A stretch of DNA of 28,839 bases from Nocardioidaceae bacterium UBA4001 (GTDB taxonomy: Bacteria; Actinomycetota; Actinomycetes; Propionibacteriales; Nocardioidaceae), in assembly GCA_002384855.1 (NCBI GenBank), contig DGBP01000019.1, positions 1-28,839 on the forward strand, in the 5' to 3' direction. A model generated the notes under the pieces. It was not told where the DNA came from. It saw only the letters and a program-made list of their open reading frames with translations, and searched no databases. Position 1 is the first letter of the stretch, and every line of letters starts with the position of its first letter. Positions 7,762 through 16,522 of the stretch are shown piece after piece. The translations under genes and the position numbers were made by a program.

Positions 7762-8388
7762 GTGGATCAGGGGGACCGGATCAAGGTGGGCGTGGTCGAC
7801 GACCACGACCTCATGGTGGCCGGCGTGCGCGCACTGCTGTCCACCCACAACTCGCCGGCCCGGTTCGTCGCCGGCGCCGACAGCGTCACGGGCCTGCTGC
7901 GCACGCCCCGCGACTTCGACGTCGTCCTGCTCGACGTGCGGCTGCACGACGGGTCCCACGCCGAGGAGAACGTCCGGCTGCTCGAGACCCGTGGCGTCCC
8001 GGTGCTCCTCCACGCGGACAAGGGCCACCGCGAGGCCACCCCCGTGCTGCTTCGATCCGGCGCCCACGGGCTGGTGTGGAAGAACGACCCCGCCATCCAC
8101 CTGCTGCGCGCCATCGTCGCCGTCGCCCGCGGCGAGCGGTGGCTGCCGCCCGAGGGGCACCATCCCGTCGGGCTGACCCAGCGAGAGCAGGAGGTGCTCT
8201 GTCTCTACGTGACCGGGATGAAGTACGCCGAGACCGCAGCCTCCCTCGACCCACCGGTCAGCGTCGAGTCGGTCAAGACCTACCTGTCGCGCATCCGCAA
8301 GAGGTACGCCGACGCCGGCCGCCCCGCGTCGACCCGGATGGAGCTGCGTCAGCGCGCCCTCGAGGACGGTCTGCTGCCACCCGAGTGA
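7762..8388 (+). CDS. LuxR/NarL-family response regulator (orphan)
   Basis: Predicted 208-residue DNA-binding response regulator. The receiver domain (about 7-125) has the acidic pair D13-D14, the phospho-acceptor Asp at D58 in DVVLLDVRLHDG, and the conserved Lys at K107. The Ser/Thr switch position appears to be His (H84, in VLLHADKG), which is unusual. The C-terminal LuxR-type helix-turn-helix (about 137-200) reads LTQREQEVLCLYVTGM onward with VSVESVKTYLSRIRKRY as the recognition region. The GTG start at 7762 follows AGCAGGG closely. No histidine kinase lies in the window, so the partner and signal are unknown. It converges on the DUF3516 helicase with an 18-nt gap. Confidence 0.87.
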   Translation: MDQGDRIKVGVVDDHDLMVAGVRALLSTHNSPARFVAGADSVTGLLRTPRDFDVVLLDVRLHDGSHAEENVRLLETRGVPVLLHADKGHREATPVLLRSGAHGLVWKNDPAIHLLRAIVAVARGERWLPPEGHHPVGLTQREQEVLCLYVTGMKYAETAASLDPPVSVESVKTYLSRIRKRYADAGRPASTRMELRQRALEDGLLPPE

Positions 8389-8406
8389 CCGACCAGCGCT
8401 GAACGC

Positions 8407-10959
8407 TCACAGCTGCACCACGCCGGTCACCCGAAGCACGAGGTCGGCCGCCTCGTCGGACGCGTCGAGGTCGACCTCCGCGGCGATCCGCCAGTCGTGG
8501 TCCCCCTCAGGGTCGCCGAGGATCTGCTGCACCTGCCAGGTCCGGCCACCGGACTCGACGAGCAGCATGTGCGGGCCGCGGGCGTCGGCGCTGGTGTCGA
8601 TCGACCCGTGCTCCGCGAAGTACGCCTCCAGCCCCTCGCGCCAGGCCTCGGCGTCGGTCCCCTGCTCGGCGTCGAGCTCCCCCAGCTCGTCGTACCTCCG
8701 CAGTGCCGCCAGCTCCACGCGCCGGAACATCGCGTTGCGCACCAGCACCCGGAAGGACCGCTCGTTCGCACTGATCGGCCGCGGCTCGGCACGCCGCGTG
8801 TGCACCGCCACCAGGTCGACCGCCGACTCGGGATCGTCGGCGGGGTGGCTGAGCTGCTCCCACTCGTCGAGCAGGCTCGAGTCGGTCTGCCGCACCGTCT
8901 CGCCGATCCACTCGATCAGGTCCACCAGCTCTTCGCCGCGCATGCTCTCGGGCACCGTCTGGCGCAGGGCCTTGTAACCGTCGCCGAGGTAGCGCAGCAC
9001 CACACCCTCCGAGCGGGCGAGCCCGTAGAAGGCGACGTACTCGCCGAACGTCATGGCACGTTCGTACATGTCCCGCACCACCGACTTCGGCGACAGCGGC
9101 GTCTCCGCGACCCAGGGGTGGCTGCGGGCGTACACCTCGAAGGTGTGCTCGAGCAGCTCCTGCAACGGCTTGGGGTAGGTGACGTCCTCGAGGAGCTCCA
9201 TGCGCTCGTCGTACTCGATGCCGTCGGCCTTCATCTCACCGACGGCCTCACCGCGTGCCTTGAACTCCTGCGCCCGGAGCACGGGCCGGGGGTCGTCGAG
9301 CGTCGCCTCGATCACCGACACCACGTCGAGGGCGTAGGTCGTGCTGTCGGGGTCCAGGGTGTCGAGCGTGGCGAGGGCGTACGTCGACAGCGGCTGGTTG
9401 AGGGCGAAGTCGAGCGGGAGGTCGAGGGCGAGCCGGACGGTGCGACCGTCCGGGTCGGGCGGGTCGACCTTCTCGACCACGCCGGCGGCCAGCAGCGTCC
9501 GGTAGAGCGCCACCGCCCTGCGCACGAGCCGGACCTGGCTCTTGCGGTCCTCGTGGTTGTCGAGGAGCAGGTGCCGCATCGCCTCGAACGGGTTGCCCTC
9601 ACGGGCGAGGACGTTGAGCAGCATGCCGTGGGTGACCCGCATGCGGCTCTTCAACGGCTCCGGCTCGGCCTCGACGAGCCGGTGGAAGGTGTCCTCGGTC
9701 CAGGTGACGAAACCCTCCGGAGGCTTCTTGCGCTGGACCTTCCTCAGCTTCTTCGGGTCGTCTCCGGCCTTCTGCAGCGCCTTGTGGTTCTCGACGACGT
9801 GGTCGGGCGCCTGCACCACGACGGCGCCGGAGGTGTCGTAGCCGGCCCGGCCCGCCCTCCCCGCGATCTGGTGGAACTCCCGGGCCTTCAGCACCCGTTG
9901 CCGGCGACCGTCGTACTTGGTCAGGCCGGTGAGCACCACGGTGCGGATCGGCACGTTGATCCCGACCCCGAGCGTGTCGGTGCCGGCGATCACCTTCAGC
10001 AGCCCGGACTGGGCGAGCTGCTCGACGAGGCGGCGGTACTTCGGCAGCATCCCCGCGTGGTGCACGCCGATCCCGTGCCGGACCAGCCGCGACAGCGTCT
10101 TGCCGAAGCCCTTGCTGAAGCGGAAGTCGCCGATCAGCTCCGCGATCTTGTCCTTCTCCTCGCGGGTGCACACGTTGATGCTCATCAAGGCCTGGGCGCG
10201 CTCCAGCGCGGAGGCCTGTGTGAAGTGAACGACGTAGACCGGCGACTGGTGGGTGGTGAGGAGCTCCTCGAGCGTCTCGTGGAGTGGCGTGAGGGCCCAG
10301 GAGTAGCTCAACGGCACCGGCCGCTCGGTGTTCGTGACGACCGCGGTCTCCCGACCGGTGCGCCGGGTCAGGTCCTCCTGGAAGAAGGAGACGTCCCCGA
10401 GCGTCGCCGACATCAGCAGGAACTGCGCCTGCGGCAGCTCGACGAGCGGCACCTGCCATGCCCAGCCGCGGTCGGGCTCGGAGTAGAAGTGGAACTCGTC
10501 CATGACGACCTGGCCGACGTCGGCGCCGGCTCCCTCGCGCAGGGCCTGGTTCGCGAGCACCTCCGCGGTGCAGCAGATGATCGGCGCGTGCGCGTTGACC
10601 GACGCGTCGCCGGTGAGCATGCCGACATGCTCGGCGCCGAACACCTCGCACAGGGCGAAGAACTTCTCGCTCACCAGGGCCTTGATCGGCGCGGTGTAGT
10701 AGGTCCGCCGGCCCGAGGCGAGCGCCGCGAAGTGGGCGCCGATCGCCACGAGGCTCTTCCCGGAGCCGGTGGGCGTGGAGAGGATGACGTTCGCCCCGGT
10801 CAGGATCTCGATCACCGCCTCCTCCTGGGCGGGGTAGAGCGAGATCCCCTGCCGCGAGACCCAGCCGGTGAAGGCGTCGAGGAGGGCGTCGGGATCGGCG
10901 TCGGCGCCGGCACCGCTCGGGGACGCGGGCAGCTGGTCGGTGAGAGACATCGACCCCAT
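8407..10959 (-). CDS. DEAD/DEAH-box helicase with DUF3516 domain
   Basis: Predicted 850-residue superfamily-2 helicase of the Ski2/Mtr4-like bacterial group. Motifs: TPTGSGKS (Walker A, 62-69), DEFH (motif II, 154-157), SAT (motif III, 184-186), and QIAGRAGR (motif VI, 363-370). The second RecA domain includes GVHHAGMLPKYRR and AGTDTLGVGINVP. The C-terminal half (about 400-850) matches the helical DUF3516 region found in actinobacterial helicases. Such proteins unwind RNA or DNA with ATP; the exact substrate of this branch is not established. ATG at 10959 is used; a second ATG three codons on (10950) is equally possible. It diverges from the flavodoxin-fold gene at 11028. Confidence 0.92.
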   Translation of the reverse strand: MGSMSLTDQLPASPSGAGADADPDALLDAFTGWVSRQGISLYPAQEEAVIEILTGANVILSTPTGSGKSLVAIGAHFAALASGRRTYYTAPIKALVSEKFFALCEVFGAEHVGMLTGDASVNAHAPIICCTAEVLANQALREGAGADVGQVVMDEFHFYSEPDRGWAWQVPLVELPQAQFLLMSATLGDVSFFQEDLTRRTGRETAVVTNTERPVPLSYSWALTPLHETLEELLTTHQSPVYVVHFTQASALERAQALMSINVCTREEKDKIAELIGDFRFSKGFGKTLSRLVRHGIGVHHAGMLPKYRRLVEQLAQSGLLKVIAGTDTLGVGINVPIRTVVLTGLTKYDGRRQRVLKAREFHQIAGRAGRAGYDTSGAVVVQAPDHVVENHKALQKAGDDPKKLRKVQRKKPPEGFVTWTEDTFHRLVEAEPEPLKSRMRVTHGMLLNVLAREGNPFEAMRHLLLDNHEDRKSQVRLVRRAVALYRTLLAAGVVEKVDPPDPDGRTVRLALDLPLDFALNQPLSTYALATLDTLDPDSTTYALDVVSVIEATLDDPRPVLRAQEFKARGEAVGEMKADGIEYDERMELLEDVTYPKPLQELLEHTFEVYARSHPWVAETPLSPKSVVRDMYERAMTFGEYVAFYGLARSEGVVLRYLGDGYKALRQTVPESMRGEELVDLIEWIGETVRQTDSSLLDEWEQLSHPADDPESAVDLVAVHTRRAEPRPISANERSFRVLVRNAMFRRVELAALRRYDELGELDAEQGTDAEAWREGLEAYFAEHGSIDTSADARGPHMLLVESGGRTWQVQQILGDPEGDHDWRIAAEVDLDASDEAADLVLRVTGVVQL

Positions 10960-11027
10960 GGTCCCCTACGGCATCGACACGCCGACGTACGGGCATGATG
11001 GCGCGCAGGGCGGGAACGCTGTCGGTC

Positions 11028-11636
11028 ATGAGCACTCTGAACGCACTCGTCCTCAACTGCACACTGAAGCCCGCCCCCACGGCCTCGAGCAGCGAGCAGC
11101 TCGGTCAGGAGGTGCTCGACGCCCTCGCCGGGCACGACGTGACCGGCGAGATGGTGCGGATCATCGACCAGCAGGTGAGGTTCGGGGTGCAGGCCGACGA
11201 GGGCGACGGGGACGGGTGGCCGGCGGTCCGCGAGAAGATGCTCGCCTCCGACATCCTGATCATCGCGACGCCGATCTGGATGGGGCAGCCGTCCGCGGTC
11301 TGCAAGATGGTGCTCGAGCGCCTCGACGCCGAGCTCGCCGAGACCGACGACCAGGGCCGGATGCTGACCTTCGGCAAGGTCGCGGGCGTCGCGGTCGTGG
11401 GCAACGAGGACGGCGCCCATCACGTCAGCGCGGAGGTCTACCAGGCACTCAGCGACGTCGGGTTCACGATCCCGGCCAACGGCGTGACCTACTGGGTCGG
11501 CGAGGCGATGGGTTCCACGGACTACCGGGACCTCGACCCGAAGCCGGAGAAGACGCAGCAGACCACCAGGACGCTGGCCGCGAACGCCGCACACCTGGCG
11601 CGCCTGCTCAAGGACAGCAGCTACCCGCCGAGCTGA
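11028..11636 (+). CDS. NAD(P)H-dependent FMN reductase / flavodoxin-fold protein
   Basis: Predicted 202-residue flavoprotein of the NADPH-dependent FMN reductase group. The first strand and phosphate-binding loop read LNALVLNCTLKPAPTASSSEQL (the Thr/Ser-rich turn binds FMN phosphate); the second FMN loop is ATPIWMGQPSAVCKMVLERL, and VAVVGNEDGAHH follows later. These enzymes pass electrons from NAD(P)H to flavin or quinone-like acceptors in the cytoplasm. I chose ATG 11028 because the core fold starts immediately; ATG 10995 would add 11 residues with no fold content. It is divergent from the helicase gene and is followed by a transporter with its own promoter. Confidence 0.85.
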   Translation: MSTLNALVLNCTLKPAPTASSSEQLGQEVLDALAGHDVTGEMVRIIDQQVRFGVQADEGDGDGWPAVREKMLASDILIIATPIWMGQPSAVCKMVLERLDAELAETDDQGRMLTFGKVAGVAVVGNEDGAHHVSAEVYQALSDVGFTIPANGVTYWVGEAMGSTDYRDLDPKPEKTQQTTRTLAANAAHLARLLKDSSYPPS

Positions 11637-11640
11637 GCCG

Positions 11641-11668
11641 TCGACCTGAACGCGCTCGGCGCTAGCCT
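11641..11668 (+). promoter_or_regulatory. Leaderless promoter for the TehA/SLAC1-like gene
   Basis: TCGACC (11641-11646) and TAGCCT (11663-11668) are spaced by 16 bp. The expected transcription start, about 7 nt after the -10 box, falls on the first base of the GTG at 11675, and no Shine-Dalgarno is present. This supports a leaderless mRNA. Confidence 0.6.
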
Positions 11669-11674
11669 GCCAGG

Positions 11675-12715
11675 GTGCCCACCAGCAGTGCGACGCCCGT
11701 GCGTCAGTCCGTCGAGGGCCTGACGCCCGGATACTTCGCGCTCGTGATGGCCAGCGGGATCATCTCGGTCGGCCTGCAGCTGCAGGGGTTCCGGACCCTG
11801 TCCCTGGCAGTGCTGGCGGTCTGCGGCGGAGCGTTCGTGATCCTGCTGGTTCTCACCGTCTGGCGGTTCGTGGCCTACCGCGGTGCGGTCCACGACGACT
11901 TCATGGACCCGCGACGTGCGTTCGGCTTCTTCACGTTCGTGGCCGGCACGAACGTGCTCGGGGTCCGGCTCGCCATGGAGGGGCTGCACCTCGTCACCGC
12001 GGTCCTGCTCGCGCTCGCCGGGCTCGCCTGGCTCGTGCTCGGGTACGTCGTCCCGTGGACCGCCGTGCTGGGTCGCGACGAACGGCCGGTCGTCGTGTCG
12101 GCCAACGGCACGTGGTTCATCTGGGTCGTGGCGAGCCAGTCGGTGGCGGTCGCGGCAGCCACCATCGAGCCGGTGTTCGACACCGGCCGCCGCGAGCTGG
12201 CCCTGCTGGCGGTGACGTCCTGGTCGGTCGGCGTCTTCCTCTACGCCGCAGCCGGCATCCTCGTCTCGCTGCGGCTGATGCTCTACCCGTTCGGGCCCGA
12301 GGAGCTGACGCCGCCGTACTGGGTCTCCATGGGAGCGCTCGCGATCACCGTGCTCGCGGGAGCCCGGATCGTCGAGATGGCGGACGCGCCGATGGTGGCG
12401 GCCACGCGTGACCTGATCGCCGGGCTCTCGGTCGTGTTCTGGGCGTTCGCGACCTGGCTGATCCCGGTCCTGGTGGCGGCCGGGTGGTGGCGCCACGTCG
12501 CGCGGGGCGTCCCGCTGCGATACGAGGCGACGCTGTGGAGCATCATCTTCCCCCTCGGGATGTACGCCGTCGCCGGGATCTACCTCGGCCGGGCCGACGA
12601 CCTACCACTCGTGGGGCTCGTGGGGAGGGTCGAGCTGTGGGTGGCGCTGGCCGCCTGGACGCTCGTGCTCGTCGCCATGCTGCGGCACGTCGTGCGCACG
12701 ACGCTCAGGGGGTAG
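11675..12715 (+). CDS. TehA/SLAC1-like (tellurite-resistance / C4-dicarboxylate) transporter
   Basis: Predicted 346-residue inner-membrane protein with about ten hydrophobic helices. The opening segment LTPGYFALVMASGIISVGLQ (about 16-35) is characteristic of the TDT/TehA/SLAC1 family, which includes anion channels, malate/C4-dicarboxylate transporters and sulfite exporters. The length fits the family. Substrate cannot be assigned; tellurite resistance is a historic label only. The GTG start is leaderless, with a promoter immediately upstream. The next gene starts 22 nt after its stop with another leaderless-type start, so the two need not be co-transcribed. Confidence 0.88.
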   Translation: MPTSSATPVRQSVEGLTPGYFALVMASGIISVGLQLQGFRTLSLAVLAVCGGAFVILLVLTVWRFVAYRGAVHDDFMDPRRAFGFFTFVAGTNVLGVRLAMEGLHLVTAVLLALAGLAWLVLGYVVPWTAVLGRDERPVVVSANGTWFIWVVASQSVAVAAATIEPVFDTGRRELALLAVTSWSVGVFLYAAAGILVSLRLMLYPFGPEELTPPYWVSMGALAITVLAGARIVEMADAPMVAATRDLIAGLSVVFWAFATWLIPVLVAAGWWRHVARGVPLRYEATLWSIIFPLGMYAVAGIYLGRADDLPLVGLVGRVELWVALAAWTLVLVAMLRHVVRTTLRG

Positions 12716-12737
12716 AGGCATCGGGCAGGATGGCGCC

Positions 12738-13937
12738 ATGCCACTCGACGTCGCACGCATCCGCTCCTCCTTCCCGGCCCTGGGGCTCGGGGTCGCCCAC
12801 TTCGACGGCCCCGGCGGCACGCAGGTCCCCCGGGAGGTGGCGCAGGCGGTCGCCGACACCCTGACCTCCGGCATCTCCAACCGTGGCTCGGTCACCGCGG
12901 CCGAGCGGCGGGCCGACGCGGCCGTCTCCGAGGCGCGCACGGCGATGGCCGACCTCCTCGGGGCCGACCCAACGGGTGTGGTGTTCGGACGCTCGATGAC
13001 CCAGCTGACCTTCGACCTCGCCCGTGCGCTGTCCAAGGGCTGGGGCCCCGGCGACGAGGTCGTGGTGACCCGGCTCGACCACGACGCGAACATCCGGCCC
13101 TGGGTGCTTGCCGCCGAGGCGGTCGGCGCCACGGTGCGCTGGGTGGAGTTCGACAAGGAGACCGCCGACCTGACCGTGGACCACGTGCGGGCACAGCTGT
13201 CCGACCGGACCCGGCTCGTCGCGGTCACCGGTGCTTCGAACATCCTCGGCACGCGCCCCGACATCCCCGCCGTCGCGGAGGCGGTGCACCAGGCCGGCGG
13301 GCTGCTGCACGTGGACGGCGTGCACCTCACCCCGCACGTGCCGGTCGACGTCACCGCGCTCGGCAGCGACTTCTACGCCTGCTCGCCCTACAAGTTCCTC
13401 GGCCCCCACCTCGGGGTGCTCACCGCCTCTCCGGCCCTCCTCGAGCAGGTCCGCCCCGACAAGCTCCTCCCGTCGAGCGACGCGGTGCCGGAGCGGTTCG
13501 AGCTGGGCACGCTGCCCTACGAGCTCCTGGCCGGCACCACCGCCGCGGTCGACTTCATCGCGGGTCTCGCCTCGGGGGCGGGTGACCGCCGCGCCCGGGT
13601 CCTCGAGTCGATGGCTGCGGTCGAGGCGCACGAGGACCGACTGTTCACGCGACTGCTCGACGGGCTCGGCGGCATCGACGGAGCGATCCTGCACGGAGCC
13701 CCCTCGCGCCGCACACCCACGGTCCTGTTCACCGTCGACGGCCGCGCCCCCGACGAGGTGTACCGCGCGCTCGCCGAGCGGGGCGTCAACGCCCCGGCCA
13801 GCCACTTCTACGCCATCGAGGCGGTGCGGTGGATGGGCCTCGGCGACGCCGGCGCCGTCCGTGCCGGCCTGGCTCCCTACACCGACGACCAGGACGTCGA
13901 CCGTCTCCTGGCCGCCGTCGCGGAGGTCGCCCGATGA
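12738..13937 (+). CDS. Cysteine desulfurase-like PLP enzyme (aminotransferase class V)
   Basis: Predicted 399-residue pyridoxal-phosphate enzyme. The Schiff-base Lys is K219 in SDFYACSPYKFLGPHLG, the cofactor ring Asp is D193 in HVDGVHL, and the His stacking on the ring is near H115 in RLDHDANIRP. This is the cysteine-desulfurase-like subgroup of class V; the catalytic Cys loop of true IscS/SufS is not evident near the C-terminus (no Cys is present there), so sulfur transfer is uncertain. The start ATG follows CAGGAT by 6 nt, suggesting leaderless translation. The downstream SDR gene overlaps by ATGA (13934-13937), so the pair is translationally coupled and probably acts in one pathway. Confidence 0.87.
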   Translation: MPLDVARIRSSFPALGLGVAHFDGPGGTQVPREVAQAVADTLTSGISNRGSVTAAERRADAAVSEARTAMADLLGADPTGVVFGRSMTQLTFDLARALSKGWGPGDEVVVTRLDHDANIRPWVLAAEAVGATVRWVEFDKETADLTVDHVRAQLSDRTRLVAVTGASNILGTRPDIPAVAEAVHQAGGLLHVDGVHLTPHVPVDVTALGSDFYACSPYKFLGPHLGVLTASPALLEQVRPDKLLPSSDAVPERFELGTLPYELLAGTTAAVDFIAGLASGAGDRRARVLESMAAVEAHEDRLFTRLLDGLGGIDGAILHGAPSRRTPTVLFTVDGRAPDEVYRALAERGVNAPASHFYAIEAVRWMGLGDAGAVRAGLAPYTDDQDVDRLLAAVAEVAR

Positions 13938-14683
13938 GCAGGTCGGTCCTCGTCACCGGGGCGTCGCGCGGCATCGGCCGTGCAGTCGCGCACGCGTTCG
14001 CCGAGGCCGGGGACCGGGTGGCGGTCCACTACGGCAGCTCCCGCGACCTCGCCGAGCAGGTGGTCGCGTCCCTCCCCGGCCAGGGGCACGTGACCGTCGG
14101 GGCCGACCTGGCCGACCCCGACGCGGTGAAGGCCGCCGTCGACGGGGCAGCCGAGCGGCTCGGGGGTCTGGACGTGCTGGTGAACAACGCCGGCGTCTTC
14201 CTCGCGCAGCCGCCCCTGGAGACGTCGTACGACGACTGGCAGGCAACCTGGACGAGGACGCTGGCGACGAACCTGACCGGGGCCGCCAACGCCACGTTCT
14301 GCGCCGTCCCGCACCTTCTCGCGGCGGGCGGCGGCGCGGTCGTCAACGTGACGAGCCGCGGCGCCTTCCGCGGCGAGCCGGACAACCCTGCCTACGGAGC
14401 CTCCAAGGCCGGCCTGAACGCGTTCACCCAGTCGATGGCGCTCGCCCTGGCGCCGCACGACATCCGGGTCGCCGCCGTGGCCCCCGGCTTCGTGCAGACG
14501 GAGATGGCCCGGGAGGTCCTCGACGGTCCCGGCGGCGACGCCGTGCGGGCACAGTCGCCCTACGGCCGGGTCGCCCGGCCGGAGGAGGTCGCATCGGCGG
14601 TGCTGTGGCTCGCCTCCGAGGGTGCCCGCTTCTCCACCGGCACGATCATCGACGTCAACGGCGCGTCGTACCTGCGCACCTGA
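13934..14683 (+). CDS. Short-chain dehydrogenase/reductase (SDR)
   Basis: Predicted 249-residue classical SDR. The cofactor motif is TGASRGIG (8-15), NNAG is at 84-87, and the catalytic triad is S141, Y154 and K158 (YGASK). The C-terminal substrate loop reads AVAPGFVQTEMAREVL, and the end is FSTGTIIDVNGASYLRT. It resembles FabG-like oxidoreductases that reduce ketones with NAD(P)H; substrate unknown. The ATG overlaps the preceding PLP-enzyme stop as ATGA, so longer starts upstream were rejected. The shared stop region with the convergent quinone oxidoreductase contains a hairpin. Confidence 0.9.
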   Translation: MSRSVLVTGASRGIGRAVAHAFAEAGDRVAVHYGSSRDLAEQVVASLPGQGHVTVGADLADPDAVKAAVDGAAERLGGLDVLVNNAGVFLAQPPLETSYDDWQATWTRTLATNLTGAANATFCAVPHLLAAGGGAVVNVTSRGAFRGEPDNPAYGASKAGLNAFTQSMALALAPHDIRVAAVAPGFVQTEMAREVLDGPGGDAVRAQSPYGRVARPEEVASAVLWLASEGARFSTGTIIDVNGASYLRT

Positions 14684-14700
14684 GCCCGCTCGGCGCTCAG
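14680..14700. terminator. Hairpin spanning both convergent stop codons
   Basis: CTGAGC (14680-14685) pairs with GCTCAG (14695-14700); the inner part can extend by two pairs with one bulged base. It covers the TGA of the SDR (14681-14683) and the TGA of the quinone oxidoreductase (14697-14699, minus), so one structure can end both transcripts in a 13-nt gap. It has no T tract. Confidence 0.5.
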
Positions 14701-15668
14701 GGGACGACGAGCAGCTTCCCGGTCGTACGCCGGCCCTCCAGGTCCTCGTGGGCCCGGGCCGCCTCGTCGAGGGAGTAGCGGCCCCCGATGCGCACGTCGA
14801 GGTCGCCGGCGGCCACCTGGGCGAGCACCGCGCCGCCCCGCTCGAGGAGCTCCTCCCGGGTCGCCACGTAGTGCGCGAGCGTGGGCCGGGTCAGGAACAG
14901 CGACCCCTTCTGGTTGAGCACCTGCGGGTCGACCGGCGGAACGGGACCGCTCGAGGCGCCGAGGAGCACCATCATGCCGCGCCTCCTGAGACAGTCCAGG
15001 CCGGCGTCGAAGGTGGTCCTGCCGACCCCGTCGTACACCACGTCGACGCCGCGTCCGTCGGTGAGCCGGCGCACCTCCTCGGCCACGTCCACCTCGGTGT
15101 AACGCACGACCTCGGCAGCGCCTGCACCCTTCGCCAGGGCGGCCTTCTCCTCGGTCGAGGTGGTGCCGATGACCCGGACCCCCTTGCGCGCGAGCATCTG
15201 GGTCAGCAGCAGCCCGAGCCCGCCCGCGGCCGCGTGGACCAGGGCGGTCTCTCCGGCCACGACCGGGTAGGTGGCCTCGCACAGGTAGTGGGCGGTCATG
15301 CCCTGCAGCATCGCCGCGGCCGCGACCTCGGGGGCGACACCGTCGGGAACCGGCACCACCCGGGCGGCGGGCACGACGACCTGCTCGGCGTAGCCCCCGC
15401 CGTCGACCATGGCCCACGCCACGACGTCGCCCACGGAGACCCCGTCGACGTCGGCGCCGACCTGTGAGACGGTGCCGGCGCCCTCGGCGCCGACCACGAA
15501 CGGCAGCGGCTTGGGGTAGATGCCCTCGCGCTGGTAGGTGTCGATGAAGTTCACCCCGGAGGCGGCGACGTCCACGAGGATCTCGCCGGGCCCCGGTGTC
15601 GGCGGCTCGACCTCCTTGACGGTGAGCGCCTCGGGTCCCCCGGTCTGCTCGACGACGACTGCGCGCAC
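14697..15668 (-). CDS. NADPH:quinone oxidoreductase (zeta-crystallin type MDR)
   Basis: Predicted 323-residue zinc-free medium-chain reductase of the quinone oxidoreductase family. The GroES-like domain comes first (SGVNFIDTYQREGIYP at about 38-53), then the Rossmann domain with HAAAGGLG at 145-152 (the NADPH-binding loop), then a closing GroES-like segment. No structural zinc Cys cluster is present, as expected for this branch. It reduces quinones with NADPH in the cytoplasm. GTG 15668 was chosen because AAGGAGG lies 5 nt before it and the family core begins at once (VRAVVVEQTGGPEALTVKEV); the upstream open frame is read-through. It converges on the SDR. Confidence 0.9.
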   Translation of the reverse strand: MRAVVVEQTGGPEALTVKEVEPPTPGPGEILVDVAASGVNFIDTYQREGIYPKPLPFVVGAEGAGTVSQVGADVDGVSVGDVVAWAMVDGGGYAEQVVVPAARVVPVPDGVAPEVAAAAMLQGMTAHYLCEATYPVVAGETALVHAAAGGLGLLLTQMLARKGVRVIGTTSTEEKAALAKGAGAAEVVRYTEVDVAEEVRRLTDGRGVDVVYDGVGRTTFDAGLDCLRRRGMMVLLGASSGPVPPVDPQVLNQKGSLFLTRPTLAHYVATREELLERGGAVLAQVAAGDLDVRIGGRYSLDEAARAHEDLEGRRTTGKLLVVP

Positions 15669-15691
15669 GCTTCCTCCTTGTGGTCGTTCTG

Positions 15692-16486
15692 TCAGGTCCG
15701 AGGGATCGCCTCGGTGCACGCCCGCTCGAGCGCACGTTGCCGCCTCCACCGTTGCAGCAGTCCGGACGGGCGGCCAAGCCCGGTGCGCGCCGGCGCGTCC
15801 TCGACGGTCAACGTCGGCGGGTCCCACCAGCCGCGGTAGTGCCACTGGGACCACTGCTCGAGGTCCGGGAAGGACGCGTCCTGCCCGAAGAGCACCGCCT
15901 GCCCCTCAGGCAACGTCGGCCCCGGGATGTCGAGGGTCACCACGTCGCCCGCCTGCTCGACGATCCCCGCAACGTGGACGACCGGGCGCCGGTCGTCGGC
16001 GACGACGAGCAGGTGGTCACGCTCGCCGGTGCGCGGACCGATCGGCTCCACCGCCGCCACCTCGATCTCCACGACGAGGCGTGGCAGGAACCACCAGTGC
16101 TCCCGCATCAGCAACGGCGAGTCGGCGTACAGACGCGAGGGCGGGTAGCGCCGGAGCTCCTGGACGACCAGCTCGGTGAGGTAGACGTCGCCGCGGGGGT
16201 CCTCGACCAGGCGGGGCCGCCCCGTGGCGACCAACGGGTGGAACCCTCCCCCGGTCGAACGGGGCTCGGAGAGCACGAGCCGGACCTCGGGCGCAGCGGC
16301 CACGTCTCGGGCCAGCTGCTCGTCGGCGTAGGTGAAGGCCAGTGCCGGCCGATCCTCCCGCAGCAGCGCCACCACCCCGCGCACCTGCGGTCGGCCGGTG
16401 TCGTCGACCCAGCAGAGCTCGCTCACCGACGACGCGGCGACGGAGGCGGCCGTCTCGGCAGCGGTCACAGGTTTCTCCTCGGCCAT
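15692..16486 (-). CDS. Pyridoxamine 5'-phosphate oxidase-fold protein
   Basis: Predicted 264-residue protein. The first 110 residues look like the split-barrel flavin-binding fold (SELCWVDDTGRPQVRGVVAL, then FTYADEQLARDVAAAPEVRL), as in PNPOx-like/HugZ-like proteins. The rest is beta-rich (FLPRLVVEIEVAAVEPIGPR) and contains two Trp-rich turns. The family binds FMN, haem or F420; which one applies is unknown. ATG 16486 was picked because TACCGT ends 6 nt upstream and the upstream open frame is low-complexity. It diverges from cstA. A candidate CRP-like site lies between them and may act on both. It is 24 nt ahead of the quinone oxidoreductase gene, so the two may be co-transcribed. Confidence 0.75.
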   Translation of the reverse strand: MAEEKPVTAAETAASVAASSVSELCWVDDTGRPQVRGVVALLREDRPALAFTYADEQLARDVAAAPEVRLVLSEPRSTGGGFHPLVATGRPRLVEDPRGDVYLTELVVQELRRYPPSRLYADSPLLMREHWWFLPRLVVEIEVAAVEPIGPRTGERDHLLVVADDRRPVVHVAGIVEQAGDVVTLDIPGPTLPEGQAVLFGQDASFPDLEQWSQWHYRGWWDPPTLTVEDAPARTGLGRPSGLLQRWRRQRALERACTEAIPRT

Positions 16487-16522
16487 TGCGTCACGGTACG
16501 GCGTCGATTGTCGGACCGATAT

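Noticed and set aside
8395..8407. Hairpin AGCG-CTGAA-CGCT between response regulator and helicase
   Set aside because: A 4-bp stem is too weak to call a terminator.
8497..10998. 833-codon plus-strand open frame
   Set aside because: Antisense to the DUF3516 helicase, whose motifs are complete; composition is that of a reverse-complement shadow.
12705..13805. 366-codon minus-strand open frame
   Set aside because: Antisense to the PLP enzyme, which has its active-site Lys and Asp in the other strand.
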